Below, piece after piece: positions 45,989-60,115 of a DNA stretch of 64,000 bases; positions within the stretch are counted from its first letter, which is position 1, and every line of letters begins with the position of its first letter. The notes beneath the pieces were generated by a model that made no database searches, was not told where the DNA came from, and saw only the letters and a list, made by a program, of their open reading frames with translations. The position numbers and the translations under genes were made by a program. This DNA comes from Macrostomum hystrix (Eukaryota; Platyhelminthes; Macrostomidae): positions 992,001-1,056,000 of the forward strand of contig CATNEN010000029.1 in NCBI GenBank assembly GCA_950097015.1. The letters are read 5' to 3'.

Positions 45989-46017
45989 CTAGCATGTTTT
46001 GCCCCCCTTCGGGGAGC
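45989..46017 (-). other. Helitron 3' terminus of element A
   Basis: The hairpin arms are CTCCCCGAA/GGGGGG-type (plus strand CCCC TTC GGGG at 46004-46014, extended by GC/GC). They are separated by eight bases from terminal CTAG. The same block recurs at 56978 and 60717. Confidence 0.8.
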
Positions 46018-46084
46018 AGAAATATTTTTAATTCGTCTTGTATATACTGTTTAGCAGCTGAATTTACAGCTTTTTAAAGCTAAA

Positions 46085-46905
46085 ATAAACCCCCAGTTGA
46101 CAATGATCCCCCAGTTGATGATGATCCCCCAGTTGACAATGATCCCCCAGTTGACAATGATCCCCAGTTGACAATGATCCCCCAGTTCACAATGATCCCC
46201 TTGTTGACAATGATCCCCCAGTTGACAATGATCCCACAGTTGACAATGATCCCCCAGTTGATGATGATCCCCCAGTTGACAATGATCCCCCAGTTAATGA
46301 TGACTCCCCATTGATGATAATCTCCAGTTGACAACGTTCCCCCAGTTGACAATGTTCCCACAGTTGACAATGATCCCCCAGTTGATGATGATCAACAAGT
46401 TGACAATGATCCCCCCAGTTCACAATGATCCTCCGGGTGATGATAAACCCCCAGTTGACAATGATCCCCAGTTGACAATGATCCCCCAGTTGACATTGAC
46501 AATGATCTCCCAGTTGACAATGATCCCCCAGTTGACAATTATCCCCCAGTTAACCATGATCCCGCATTTGATGATGACTCCCCAGTTGACAATTATCCCC
46601 CAGTTGACAACTATCCCCCCGTTGACAATGATCCTCCAGTTGACAATTATCTCTCAGTTGACTATGATCCCCCATTGATGGTGATCCCAGTTGACAATGT
46701 TCCCGCAGTTGAACATGATCCCCTAGTTGACAATGATCCCCTAGTTGATTATGATCCCGCATTTGGTGATGTTTCCCCGTGACAATTATCCCCCAGTTGA
46801 CAATTATCCCCCAGGTGCCAATGATCCTCCAGTTGACAATGATCCCCCAGTTGACAATTATCCCCCAGTTTACCATGATCCCCCAGTTGACGATTATCCA
46901 CCAGT
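46085..46905. repeat. 19-bp minisatellite of element A
   Basis: About 43 units of CAGTTGACAATGATCCCCC with GATGATGATC, TTCACAATG and TATCCC variants. More diverged than the same array in elements B and C. Confidence 0.93.
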
Positions 46906-49900
46906 TCTGGTTTAGCAATGATTCAAACGCTGGGTTAGCCATGATTCAAACTCTGGTTTTGCCATGATTCAAACTCTGGTTTAGCCATGATTCAAACTCT
47001 GGTTTAGCCATGATTCAGAATCTAGTTTAGCCATGATTCAGACGCTGGTTTAGCTATGATTCAAACTCTGGTTTAGCCATGATTCAGACGCAGGTTTAGC
47101 TATGATTTAAACTCTGGTTTAGCCATGATTCAGACTCTGGTGTAGCCATGATTCAGACTCTGGTTTAGCCATGATTCAGACTCTGGTTTAGCCATGATTC
47201 AGACTCTGGTTTAGCTATGAGCCATGATTCAGACTCTGGTGTAGCCATGATTCAGACTCTGGTGTAGCCATGATTCAGACTCTGGTTTAGCCATGATTCA
47301 AACTCTGTTTTAGCTATGATTCAAACTCTGGTTTTGCCATGATTCAGACGCTTGTTTAGCTATGATTCAAACTCTGGTTTAGCTATGATTCAGACTCTGG
47401 TTTAGCCATGATTCAAACTCTGGTTTAGCTATGATTTAAACTCTGGTTTAGCCATGATTCAGACTCTGGTTTAGCTATGATTCAAACTCTGGTTTAGCCA
47501 TGATTCAGACTCTGGTGTAGCCATGATTCTGACTCTGGTTTAGCCATGATTCAGACTCTGGTTTAGCTATGATTCAGACTCTGGTGTAGCCATGATTCAG
47601 ACTCTGGTTTAGCCATGATTCAGACTCTGGTGTAGCCATGATTCAGACTCTGGTTTAGCCATGATTCAGACTCTGGTTTAGCTATGATTCAAACTCTGGT
47701 TTAGCCATGATTCAGACTCTGGTTTAGCCATGATTCAGACTCTGGTTTAGCCATGATTCAAACTCTGGTTTAGCCATGATTCAGACTCTGGTTTAGCCAT
47801 GATTCAGACTCTGGTTTAGCCATGATCCAGACTCTGGTTTAGCCTTGATTCAGACTCTGGTTTAGCCATGATTTAGACTCTGGTGTAGCCATGATTCAGA
47901 CTCTGGTTTAGCCATGATTCAGACTCTGGTTTAGCCATGATTCAGACTCTGGTTTAGCCATGATTCAGACTCTGGTTTAGCCATGATTCAGACTCTGGTT
48001 TAGCCATGATTCAGACTCTGGTGTAGCCATGATTCAGACTCTGGTTTAGCCATGATCCAGACTCTGATTTAGCCATGATTCAGACTCTGGTGTAGCCATG
48101 ATTCAGACTCTGGTGTAGCCATGATTCAGACTCTGGTGTAGCCATGATTCAGATTCTGGTTTAGCCATGATTCAGACTCTGGTTTAGCCATGATTCAGAC
48201 TCTGGTTTAGCCATGATTCAGACTCTGGTTTAGCCATGATTCAGACTCTGGTTTAGCCATGATTCAGACTCTGGTTTAGCCATGATTCAGACTCTGGTGT
48301 AGCCATGATTCAGACTCTGGTTTAGCCATGATTCAAACTCTGTTTTAGCTATAATTCAAACTCTGGTTTTGCCATGATTCAGACGCTTGTTTAGCTATGA
48401 TTCAAACTCTGGTTTAGCCATGATTCAAACTCTGGTTTAGCTATGATTTAAACTCTGGTGTAGCCATGATTCAGACTCTGGTTTAGCTATGATTCAAACT
48501 CTGGTTTAGCCATGATTCAGACTCTGGTTTAGCCATGATTCTGACTCTGGTTTAGCCATGATTCAGACTCTGGTTTAGCTATGATTCAAGACTCTGGTGT
48601 AGCCATGATTCAGACTCTGGTTTAGCCATGATTCAGACTCTGGTGTAGCCATGATTCAGACTCTGGTTTAGCCATGATTCAGACTCTGGTTTAGCTATGA
48701 TTCAAACTCTGGTTTAGCCATGATTCAGACTCTGGTTTAGCCATGATTCAGACTCTGGTTTAGCCATGATTCAAACTCTGGTTTAGCCATGATTCAGACT
48801 CTGGTTTAGCCATGATTCAGACTCTGGTTTAGCCATGATCCAGACTCTGGTTTAGCCTTGATTCAGACTCTGGTTTAGCCATGATTTAGACTCTGGTGTA
48901 GCCATGATTCAGACTCTGGTTTAGCCATGATTCAGACTCTGGTTTAGCCATGATTCAGACTCTGGTTTAGCCATGATTCAGACTCTGGTTTAGCCATGAT
49001 CCAGACTCTGATTTAGCCATGATTCAGACTCTGGTGTAGCCATGATTCAGACTCTGGTGTAGCCATGATTCAGACTCTGGTGTAGCCATGATTCAGATTC
49101 TGGTTTAGCCATGATTCAGACTCTGGTTTAGCCATGATTCAGACTCTGGTTTAGCCATGATTCAGACTCTGGTTTAGCCATGATTCAGACTCTGGTGTAG
49201 CCATGATTCAGACTCTGGTTTAGCCATGATTCAGACTCTGGTGTAGCCATGATTCAGACTCTGGTTTAGCCATGATTCAAACTCTGTTTTAGCTATAATT
49301 CAAACTCTGGTTTTGCCATGATTCAGACGCTTGTTTAGCTATGATTCAAACTCTGGTTTAGCCATGATTCAAACTCTGGTTTAGCTATGATTTAAACTCT
49401 GGTGTAGCCATGATTCAGACTCTGGTTTAGCTATGATTCAAACTCTGGTTTAGCCATGATTCAGACTCTGGTTTAGCTATGATTCAAACTCTGGTTTAGC
49501 CATGATTCAGACTCTGGTTTAGCCATGATTCAGACTCTGGTGTAGCCATGATCCAGACTCTGGTTTAGCCATGATTCAGACTCTGGTTTAGCCATGATTC
49601 AGACTCTGGTTTAGCCATGATTCAGACTCTGGTGTAGCCATGATTCAGACTCTGGTTTAGCCATGATTCAAACTCTGTTTTAGCTATAATTCAAACTCTG
49701 GTTTTGCCATGATTCAGACGCTTGTTTAGCTATGATTCAAACTCTGGTTTAGCCATGATTCAAACTCTGGTTTAGCTATGATTTAAACTCTGGTGTAGCC
49801 ATGATTCAGACTCTGGTTTAGCTATGATTCAAACTCTGGTTTAGCCATGATTCAGACTCTGGTTTAGCCATGATTCTGACTCTGGTTTAGCCATGATTCA

Positions 49901-52900
49901 GACTCTGGTTTAGCTATGATTCAGACTCTGGTGTAGCCATGATTCAGACTCTGGTTTAGCCATGATTCAGACTCTGGTTTAGCCATGATTCAGACTCTGG
50001 TTTAGCCATGATTCAGACTCTGGTTTAGCTATGATTCAAACTCTGGTTTAGCCATGATTCAGACTCTGGTTTAGCCATGATTCAGACTCTGGTTTAGCCA
50101 TGATTCAAACTCTGGTTTAGCCATGATTCAGACTCTGGTTTAGCCATGATTCAGACTCTGGTTTAGCCATGATCCAGACTCTGGTTTAGCCTTGATTCAG
50201 ACTCTGGTTTAGCCATGATTCAGACTCTGGTGTAGCCATGATTCAGACTCTGGTTTAGCCATGATTCAGACTCTGGTTTAGCCATGATTCAGACTCTGGT
50301 GTAGCCATGATTCAGACTCTGGTTTAGCCATGATTCAGACTCTGGTGTAGCCATGATTCAGACTCTGGTTTAGCCATGATTCAAACTCTGTTTTAGCTAT
50401 AATTCAAACTCTGGTTTTGCCATGATTCAGACGCTTGTTTAGCTATGACTCAAACTCTGGTTTAGCCATGATTCAAACTCTGGTTTAGCTATGATTTAAA
50501 CTCTGGTGTAGCCATGATTCAAACTCTGGTTTAGCTATGATTCAAACTCTGGTTTAGCCATGATTCAAACTCTGGTTTAGCTATGATTTAAACTCTGGTT
50601 TAGCCATGATTCAGACTCTGGTTTAGCTATGATTCAAACTCTGGTTTAGCCATGATTCAGACTCTGGTTTAGCCATGATTCTGACTCTGGTTTAGCCATG
50701 ATTCAGACTCTGGTTTAGCTATGATTCAGACTCTGGTTTAGCCATGATTCAGACTCTGGTTTAGCCATGATTCAGACTCTGGTGTAGCCATGATCCAGAC
50801 TCTGGTTTAGCCATGATTCAGACTCTGGTTTAGCTATGATTCAAACTCTGGTTTAGCCATGATTCAGACTCTGGTTTAGCCATGATTCAGACTCTGGTTT
50901 AGCCATGATTCAAACTCTGGTTTAGCCATGATTCAGACTCTGGTTTAGCCATGATTCAGACTCTGGTTTAGCCATGATCCAGACTCTGGTTTAGCCTTGA
51001 TTCAGACTCTGGTTTAGCCATGATTCAGACTCTGGTTTAGCCATGATTCAGACTCTGGTTTAGCCATGATTCAGACTCTGGTTTAGCCATGATTCAGACT
51101 CTGGTTTAGCCATGATCCAGACTCTGATTTAGCCATGATTCAGACTCTGGTGTAGCCATGATTCAGACTCTGGTGTAGCCATGATTCAGACTCTGGTGTA
51201 GCCATGATTCAGATTCTGGTTTAGCCATGATTCAGACTCTGGTTTAGCCATGATTCAGACTCTGGTTTAGCCATGATTCAGACTCTGGTTTAGCCATGAT
51301 TCAGACTCTGGTTTAGCCATGATTCAGACTCTGGTTTAGCCATGATTCAGACTCTGGTGTAGCCATGATTCAGACTCTGGTTTAGCCATGATTCAAACTC
51401 TGTTTTAGCTATAATTCAAACTCTGGTTTTGCCATGATTCAGACGCTTGTTTAGCTATGATTCAAACTCTGGTTTAGCCATGATTCAAACTCTGGTTTAG
51501 CTATGATTTAAACTCTGGTGTAGCCATGATTCAGACTCTGGTTTAGCTATGATTCAAACTCTGGTTTAGCCATGATTCAGACTCTGGTTTAGCCATGATT
51601 CTGACTCTGGTTTAGCCATGATTCAGACTCTGGTTTAGCTATGATTCAGACTCTGGTGTAGCCATGATTCAGACTCTGGTTTAGCCATGATTCAGACTCT
51701 GGTGTAGCCATGATTCAGACTCTGGTTTAGCCATGATTCAGACTCTGGTTTAGCTATGATTCAAACTCTGGTTTAGCCATGATTCAGACTCTGGTTTAGC
51801 CATGATTCAGACTCTGGTTTAGCCATGATTCAAACTCTGGTTTAGCCATGATTCAGACTCTGGTTTAGCCATGATTCAGACTCTGGTTTAGCCATGATCC
51901 AGACTCTGGTTTAGCCTTGATTCAGACTCTGGTTTAGCCATGATTTAGACTCTGGTGTAGCCATGATTCAGACTCTGGTTTAGCCATGATTCAGACTCTG
52001 GTTTAGCCATGATTCAGACTCTGGTTTAGCCATGATTCAGACTCTGGTTTAGCCATGATCCAGACTCTGATTTAGCCATGATTCAGACTCTGGTGTAGCC
52101 ATGATTCAGACTCTGGTGTAGCCATGATTCAGACTCTGGTGTAGCCATGATTCAGATTCTGGTTTAGCCATGATTCAGACTCTGGTTTAGCCATGATTCA
52201 GACTCTGGTTTAGCCATGATTCAGACTCTGGTTTAGCCATGATTCAGACTCTGGTGTAGCCATGATTCAGACTCTGGTTTAGCCATGATTCAGACTCTGG
52301 TGTAGCCATGATTCAGACTCTGGTTTAGCCATGATTCAAACTCTGTTTTAGCTATAATTCAAACTCTGGTTTTGCCATGATTCAGACGCTTGTTTAGCTA
52401 TGATTCAAACTCTGGTTTAGCCATGATTCAAACTCTGGTTTAGCTATGATTTAAACTCTGGTGTAGCCATGATTCAGACTCTGGTTTAGCTATGATTCAA
52501 ACTCTGGTTTAGCCATGATTCAGACTCTGGTTTAGCCATGATTCTGACTCTGGTTTAGCCATGATTCAGACTCTGGTTTAGCCATGATTCAGACTCTGGT
52601 TTAGCCATGATTCAGACTCTGGTTTAGCCTTGATTCAGACTCTGGTTTAGCCATGATTCAGACTCTGGTTTAGCCATGATCCAGACTCTGGTGTAGCCAT
52701 GATCCAGACTCTGGTTTAGCCATGATTCAGACTCTGGTTTAGCCATGATTCAGACTCTGGTTTAGCCATGATTCAGACTCTGGTGTAGCCATGATTCAGA
52801 CTCTGGTTTAGCCATGATTCAAACTCTGTTTTAGCTATAATTCAAACTCTGGTTTTGCCATGATTCAGACGCTTGTTTAGCTATGATTCAAACTCTGGTT

Positions 52901-55900
52901 TAGCCATGATTCAAACTCTGGTTTAGCTATGATTTAAACTCTGGTGTAGCCATGATTCAGACTCTGGTTTAGCTATGATTCAAACTCTGGTTTAGCCATG
53001 ATTCAGACTCTGGTTTAGCCATGATTCTGACTCTGGTTTAGCCATGATTCAGACTCTGGTTTAGCCATGATTCAGACTCTGGTGTAGCCATGATTCAGAC
53101 TCTGGTTTAGCCATGATTCAAACTCTGTTTTAGCTATAATTCAAACTCTGGTTTTGCCATGATTCAGACGCTTGTTTAGCTATGATTCAAACTCTGGTTT
53201 AGCCATGATTCAAACTCTGGTTTAGCTATGATTTAAACTCTGGTGTAGCCATGATTCAGACTCTGGTTTAGCTATGATTCAAACTCTGGTTTAGCCATGA
53301 TTCAGACTCTGGTTTAGCCATGATTCTGACTCTGGTTTAGCCATGATTCAGACTCTGGTTTAGCTATGATTCAGACTCTGGTGTAGCCATGATTCAGACT
53401 CTGGTTTAGCCATGATTCAGACTCTGGTGTAGCCATGATTCAGACTCTGGTTTAGCCATGATTCAGACTCTGGTTTAGCTATGATTCAAACTCTGGTTTA
53501 GCCATGATTCAGACTCTGGTTTAGCCATGATTCAGACTCTGGTTTAGCCATGATTCAAACTCTGGTTTAGCCATGATTCAGACTCTGGTTTAGCCATGAT
53601 TCAGACTCTGGTTTAGCCATGATCCAGACTCTGGTTTAGCCTTGATTCAGACTCTGGTTTAGCCATGATTTAGACTCTGGTGTAGCCATGATTCAGACTC
53701 TGGTTTAGCCATGATTCTGACTCTGGTTTAGCCATGATTCAGACTCTGGTTTAGCCATGATTCAGACTCTGGTTTAGCCATGATTCAGACTCTGATTTAG
53801 CCATGATTCAGACTCTGGTGTAGCCATGATTCAGACTCTGGTGTAGCCATGATTCAGACTCTGGTGTAGCCATGATTCAGATTCTGGTTTAGCCATGATT
53901 CAGACTCTGGTTTAGCCATGATTCAGACTCTGGTTTAGCCATGATTCAGACTCTGGTTTAGCCATGATTCAGACTCTGGTGTAGCCATGATTCAGACTCT
54001 GGTTTAGCCATGATTCAGACTCTGGTGTAGCCATGATTCAGACTCTGGTTTAGCCATGATTCAAACTCTGTTTTAGCTATAATTCAAACTCTGGTTTTGC
54101 CATGATTCAGACGCTTGTTTAGCTATGATTCAAACTCTGGTTTAGCCATGATTCAAACTCTGGTTTAGCTATGATTTAAACTCTGGTGTAGCCATGATTC
54201 AGACTCTGGTTTAGCTATGATTCAAACTCTGGTTTAGCCATGATTCAGACTCTGGTTTAGCTATGATTCAAACTCTGGTTTAGCCATGATTCAGACTCTG
54301 GTTTAGCCATGATTCTGACTCTGGTTTAGCCATGATTCAGACTCTGGTTTAGCCATGATTCAGACTCTGGTTTAGCCATGATTCAGACTCTGGTTTAGCC
54401 TTGATTCAGACTCTGGTTTAGCCATGATTCAGACTCTGGTTTAGCCATGATTCAGACTCTGGTGTAGCCATGATCCAGACTCTGGTTTAGCCATGATTCA
54501 GACTCTGGTTTAGCCATGATTCAGACTCTGGTTTAGCCATGATTCAGACTCTGGTGTAGCCATGATTCAGACTCTGGTTTAGCCATGATTCAAACTCTGT
54601 TTTAGCTATAATTCAAACTCTGGTTTTGCCATGATTCAGACGCTTGTTTAGCTATGATTCAAACTCTGGTTTAGCCATGATTCAAACTCTGGTTTAGCTA
54701 TGATTTAAACTCTGGTGTAGCCATGATTCAGACTCTGGTTTAGCTATGATTCAAACTCTGGTTTAGCCATGATTCAGACTCTGGTTTAGCCATGATTCTG
54801 ACTCTGGTTTAGCCATGATTCAGACTCTGGTTTAGCTATGATTCAGACTCTGGTGTAGCCATGATTCAGACTCTGGTTTAGCTATGATTCAAACTCTGGT
54901 TTAGCCATGATTCAGACTCTGGTTTAGCCATGATTCAGACTCTGGTTTAGCCATGATTCAAACTCTGGTTTAGCCATGATTCAGACTCTGGTTTAGCCAT
55001 GATTCAGACTCTGGTTTAGCCATGATCCAGACTCTGGTTTAGCCTTGATTCAGACTCTGGTTTAGCCATGATTTAGACTCTGGTGTAGCCATGATTCAGA
55101 CTCTGGTTTAGCCATGATTCAGACTCTGGTTTAGCCATGATTCAGACTCTGGTGTAGCCATGATTCAGACTCTGGTTTAGCCATGATTCAAACTCTGTTT
55201 TAGCTATAATTCAAACTCTGGTTTTGCCATGATTCAGACGCTTGTTTAGCTATGATTCAAACTCTGGTTTAGCCATGATTCAAACTCTGGTTTAGCTATG
55301 ATTTAAACTCTGGTGTAGCCATGATTCAGACTCTGGTTTAGCTATGATTCAAACTCTGGTTTAGCCATGATTCAGACTCTGGTTTAGCCATGATTCTGAC
55401 TCTGGTTTAGCCATGATTCAGACTCTGGTTTAGCTATGATTCAGACTCTGGTGTAGCCATGATTCAGACTCTGGTTTAGCTATGATTCAAACTCTGGTTT
55501 AGCCATGATTCAGACTCTGGTTTAGCCATGATTCAGACTCTGGTTTAGCCATGATTCAAACTCTGGTTTAGCCATGATTCAGACTCTGGTTTAGCCATGA
55601 TTCAGACTCTGGTTTAGCCATGATCCAGACTCTGGTTTAGCCTTGATTCAGACTCTGGTTTAGCCATGATTTAGACTCTGGTGTAGCCATGATTCAGACT
55701 CTGGTTTAGCCATGATTCAGACTCTGGTTTAGCCATGATTCAGACTCTGGTGTAGCCATGATTCAGACTCTGGTTTAGCCATGATTCAGACTCTGGTGTA
55801 GCCATGATTCAGACTCTGGTTTAGCCATGATTCAAACTCTGTTTTAGCTATAATTCAAACTCTGGTTTTGCCATGATTCAGACGCTTGTTTAGCTATGAT

Positions 55901-56375
55901 TCAAACTCTGGTTTAGCCATGATTCAAACTCTGGTTTAGCTATGATTTAAACTCTGGTGTAGCCATGATTCAGACTCTGGTTTAGCTATGATTCAAACTC
56001 TGGTTTAGCCATGATTCAGACTCTGGTTTAGCTATGATTCAAACTCTGGTTTAGCCATGATTCAGACTCTGGTTTAGCCATGATTCTGACTCTGGTTTAG
56101 CCATGATTCAGACTCTGGTTTAGCCATGATTCAGACTCTGGTTTAGCCATGATTCAGACTCTGGTTTAGCCTTGATTCAGACTCTGGTTTAGCCATGATT
56201 CAGACTCTGGTTTAGCCATGATTCAGACTCTGGTGTAGCCATGATCCAGACTCTGGTTTAGCCATGATTCAGACTCTGGTTTAGCCATGATTCAGACTCT
56301 GGTTTAGCTATGATTCAGACTCTGGTTTAGCCATGATTCAGACTCTGGTTTAGCCATGATTCAAACTCTGTTTTA
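46905..56375. repeat. 23-bp minisatellite of element A, 9.5 kb
   Basis: About 410 units with GCCATGATTCAGACTCTGGT followed by TTA. The first dozen units are the most diverged. A variant pair with TTTTAGCTATAATTCAAACT occurs twelve times from 48351 to 55850. All intervals are exact multiples of 23 bp except the first (944), which contains a one-base insertion near 48590. Confidence 0.97.
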
Positions 56376-56977
56376 GCCGGTGTGCTATGATTTATGATAT
56401 TTTATTTACGAAATGAAAAAAATGATATAAAATAGTCTTCAATCACTACTGGCTGAAAATTAGTCTAAATGATTTGATGCAGTGCAGAATCGAACCCTAG
56501 CCTAGCCTAACCTATTCCTGGTGCCTACACATCGGCTATTCCGACTGTTGGTTAGTGGGTGCAAAAATCAGCCTTATAAAATGAATTCTCAAAGTTCTGG
56601 CTTTGTACAATGAAGTAAGAAAATAGAGTACACTCAGTCTTGCGGTTGGTTGTGTACATTTATTTCCAATTTGTCTCCAGAGTGCAGGCTTCAAATTCAA
56701 TCAGCTAGGGGTTGTTGCGCAATTTGACGATGCAATTCTAATTCAGTGGCAGTGAGTTAAAATTCTCAATAGGCCAAGATGGTTTGACCTTTGACAAAAT
56801 CATGTTTTTCGAATATTTAATCCCCTTGGCAATAAAGTTAAGCTTAATAAAAATGAGTGTAAAATTCTGCCCATATTTCGCATATTTTGGTGAAGAAATG
56901 GTGAAAATCGGTTGAGCCGTTCGGGAGAAAATCAATTACAACCAAGTAAGTAAACAGTTCATTTTTAGTATATTAGA
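56376..56977 (-). other. 5' module of element A
   Basis: Unique 600 bp nearly identical to 60116-60716 in element B. It includes a tRNA-like B box on the minus strand (GGGTTCGATTCTG near 56490) and the Helitron-type left end. No conserved protein is encoded; short ORFs here are fortuitous. Confidence 0.7.
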
Positions 56978-57069
56978 CTAGCAAGTTTTGCCCCCCTTCG
57001 GGGAGCAGAAATACTTTTAATTCGTCTAGTATATACTTTTTAGCAGCTGAATTTACAGCTTTTTAAAGC

Positions 57070-59045
57070 TACAATGAACCCCCAGTTGACAATGATCCCC
57101 CAGTTGACAATGAACCCCCAGTTGACAATGAACCCCCAGTTCACAACGATCCCCCAGTTGACAATGGTCCCCCAGTTGACAATGATCACACAGTTGACAA
57201 TGATCCCCCAGTTGACAAAGATCCCCCAGTTCACAATGATCCCCCAGTTGATGATGATCCCCCAGTTGATGATGATCCCCCAGTTGAAAATGATCCCCCA
57301 GTTGACAATGATCCCCCAGTTGAGAATGATCCCCCAGTTGACAATGATCCCCCAGTTCACAATGATCCCCCAGTTGATGATGATCCCCCAGTTGATGATG
57401 ATCCCCCAGTTGAAAATGATCCCCCAGTTGACAATGATCCCCCAGTTGAGAATGATCCCCCAGTTGACAATGATCCCCCAGTTGACAAAGATCCCCCAGT
57501 TCACAATGATCCCCCAGTTGATGAAGTCTCCCCATTGATGATGATCCCCAGTTAACAATGTTCCTCCAGTTGACAATGTTCCCCCATTGATGATGATCCC
57601 CAGTTGATGATGATCACCCAGTTGACAATGTTTCCCCAGTTGACAATGATCCCCCAGTTGATGATGATCACCCAGTTGACAATGATCCCCCAGTTGACAA
57701 TGAACCCCCAGTTGACAACGATCCCCCAGTTGACAATGATCCCCCAGTTGACAATGATCCCCCAGTTGACAATGATCCCCCAGTTAACAAAGATCCCCCA
57801 GTTCACAATGATCCCCCAGTTGATGAAGTCTCCCCATTGATGATGATCCCCAGTTAACAATGTTCCTCCAGTTGACAATTTTTCCCCAGTTGACAATGAT
57901 CCCCCAGTTGATGATGATCACCCAGTTGACAATGATCCCCCAGTTGACAATGAACCCCCAGTTGACAACGATCCCCCAGTTGACAATGATACCCCAGTTG
58001 ACAATGATCCCCCAGTTGACAATGATCCCACAGTTGACAATGATCCCCCAGTTGACAAAGATCCCCCAGTTCACAATGATCCCACAGTTGACAAAGATCC
58101 CCCAGTTCACAATGATCCCCCAGTTGATGAAGATCCCCCAGTTGATGATAATCCCAAGTTGATGATGATTCCCCAGTTGACAATTATCCCCCAGTTGACC
58201 ATTACCCCCAGTTGACAATGATCCCTTAGTTCACAATGATCCCCCACTTGACAATGATCCCCCAGTTCACAATGATCCCCCAGTTGATGAAGTCTCCCCA
58301 TTGATGATGATCCCCAGTTAACAATGTTCCTCCAGTTGACAATGTTTCCCCAGTTGACAATGATCCCCCAGTTGATGATGATCACCCAGTTGACAATGAT
58401 CCCCCAGTTGACAATGAACCCCCAGTTGACAACGATCCCCCAGTTGACAATGATACCCCAGTTGACAATGATCCCCCAGTTGACAATGATCCCACAGTTG
58501 ACAATGATCCCCCAGTTGACAAAGATCCCCCAGTTCACAATGATCCCACAGTTGACAAAGATCCCCCAGTTCACAATGATCCCCCAGTTGATGAAGATCC
58601 CCCAGTTGATGATAATCCCAAGTTGATGATGATTCCCCAGTTGACAATTGTCCCCCAGTTGACCATTACCCCCAGTTGACAATGATCCCTTAGTTCACAA
58701 TGATCCCCCACTTGACAATGATCCCCCAGTTGACAATGATCCCACAGTTGACAATGATCCCCCAGTTGACAAAGATCCCCCAGTTCACAATGATCCCCCA
58801 GTTGATGATTATCCCCCAGTTGATGATGATCCCCAGTTGATGATGATCACCCAGTTGACAATGATCCCCAAGTTGACCATTACCCCCTAGTTGACAATGA
58901 TCCCCCAGTTCACAACGATCCCCCAGTTGACAATGATCCCCCAGTTGACAATTATCCTCCAGTTTACCAAGATCCTCCAGTTGACGATTATCCCCCAGTT
59001 TACCTTGATCCCCATTTTGATGATGACTCCCCAGTTGACGTTGAT
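57070..59045. repeat. 19-bp minisatellite of element B
   Basis: About 104 units of CAGTTGACAATGATCCCCC and variants. A 464-bp block is duplicated: GATAATCCCAAGTTGATGAT occurs in both copies near 58147 and 58611 with long identical flanks. Confidence 0.95.
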
Positions 59046-59089
59046 TTTTCAAACGCTGGGTTAGCCAAGATTCAAACTCAGGTTTCGCC

Positions 59090-60115
59090 ATGTTTTAAAC
59101 CCTGGTGGGCTATGATTCAAACTCTCGTTTTACCATGATTCAAACTCTAATTTAGCTATGATTCAAACTCTGGTTTAGCCATGATTCAAACTCTGGTTTA
59201 GCCATGATTCAAACTCTGGTTTAGCCATGATTCAAACTCTGGTTTAGCCATGATTCAAACTCTGGTTTAGCCATGATTCAAACTCTGGTTTAGCCATGAT
59301 TCAAACTCTGGTTTAGCCATGATTCAAACTCTGGTTAAGCCATGATTCAGACTCTGGTTTAGCCATGATTTAAACTCTGGTTTAGCCATGATTCAAACTC
59401 TGGTTTTGCCATGATTCAAACTCTGCTTTTGCCATGATTCAAGCTCTGGTTTAGCCATGATTCAGACTCTGGTTTAGCCATGATTTAAACTCTGGTTTAG
59501 CCATGATTCAAACTCTGGTTTAGCCATGATTCAAACTCTGCTTTAGCCATGATTCAGACGCTGGTTTAGCCATGATTCAGACGCTGGTTTTGCCATGATT
59601 CAAGCTCTGGTTTAGCCATGATTCAGACTCTGGTTTAGCCATGATTCAAACTCTGGTTTAGCCATGATTCAGACTCTGGTTTAGCCATGATTCAAACTCT
59701 GGTTTAGCAATGATTCAGACGCTGGTTTAGCCATGATTCAGACGGTGGTTTTGCCATGATTCAAGCTCTGGTTTAGCCATGATTCAGACTCTGGTTTTGC
59801 CATGATTCAAACTCTGGTTTAGCCATGATTCAGACTCTGGTTTAGCCATGATTCAAACTCTGGTTTAGCCATGATTCGGACTCTGGTTTAGCCATGATTC
59901 AAACTCTGGTTTAGCAATGATTCAGACTCTGGTTTTGCCATGATTGAAGCTCTGGTTTAGCCATGATTCAGACTCTGGTTTAGCCATGATTCAGACTCCA
60001 GTTTAGCCATGATTCAGACTCTGGTTTAGCCATGATTCAAGCTCTGGTTTAGCCATGATTCAGACGCTGGTTTAGCCATGATTCAAGCTCTATTTTTGCC
60101 ATGATTCAAACTCAG
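59090..60115. repeat. 23-bp minisatellite of element B
   Basis: About 44 units of the same 23-bp unit as element A, here mainly ATTCAAACTCTGG with GACGCTGG and AAGCTCTGG variants. It lacks the TAGCTATAATTC landmark of A. Confidence 0.95.

Larger units (their letters stand above)
45989..56977 (-). mobile_element. Helitron-like element A (11 kb, minisatellite-filled)
   Basis: Read on the minus strand, the element begins TCTAATATACTAAAAATG (56977 downward) and ends with a GC-rich hairpin, eight bases, then CTAG (45992-45989), followed by T. This is the Helitron layout: 5' TC, 3' hairpin plus CTRR, insertion between A and T, no target duplication. The 5' region carries AACGGCTCAACCGATTTTC, typical of Helitron left ends. 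No Rep or helicase coding remains, so it is nonautonomous. Inside, from right to left, are a 600-bp unique 5' module, the 23-bp array and the 19-bp array. Confidence 0.82.

Noticed and set aside
56738-56935. 65-codon ORF repeated at 60434-60670
   Set aside because: Its repetition is due to the shared 5' module of elements A and B. The sequence is AT-rich, the two copies differ by frameshifts, and no protein family is recognisable.
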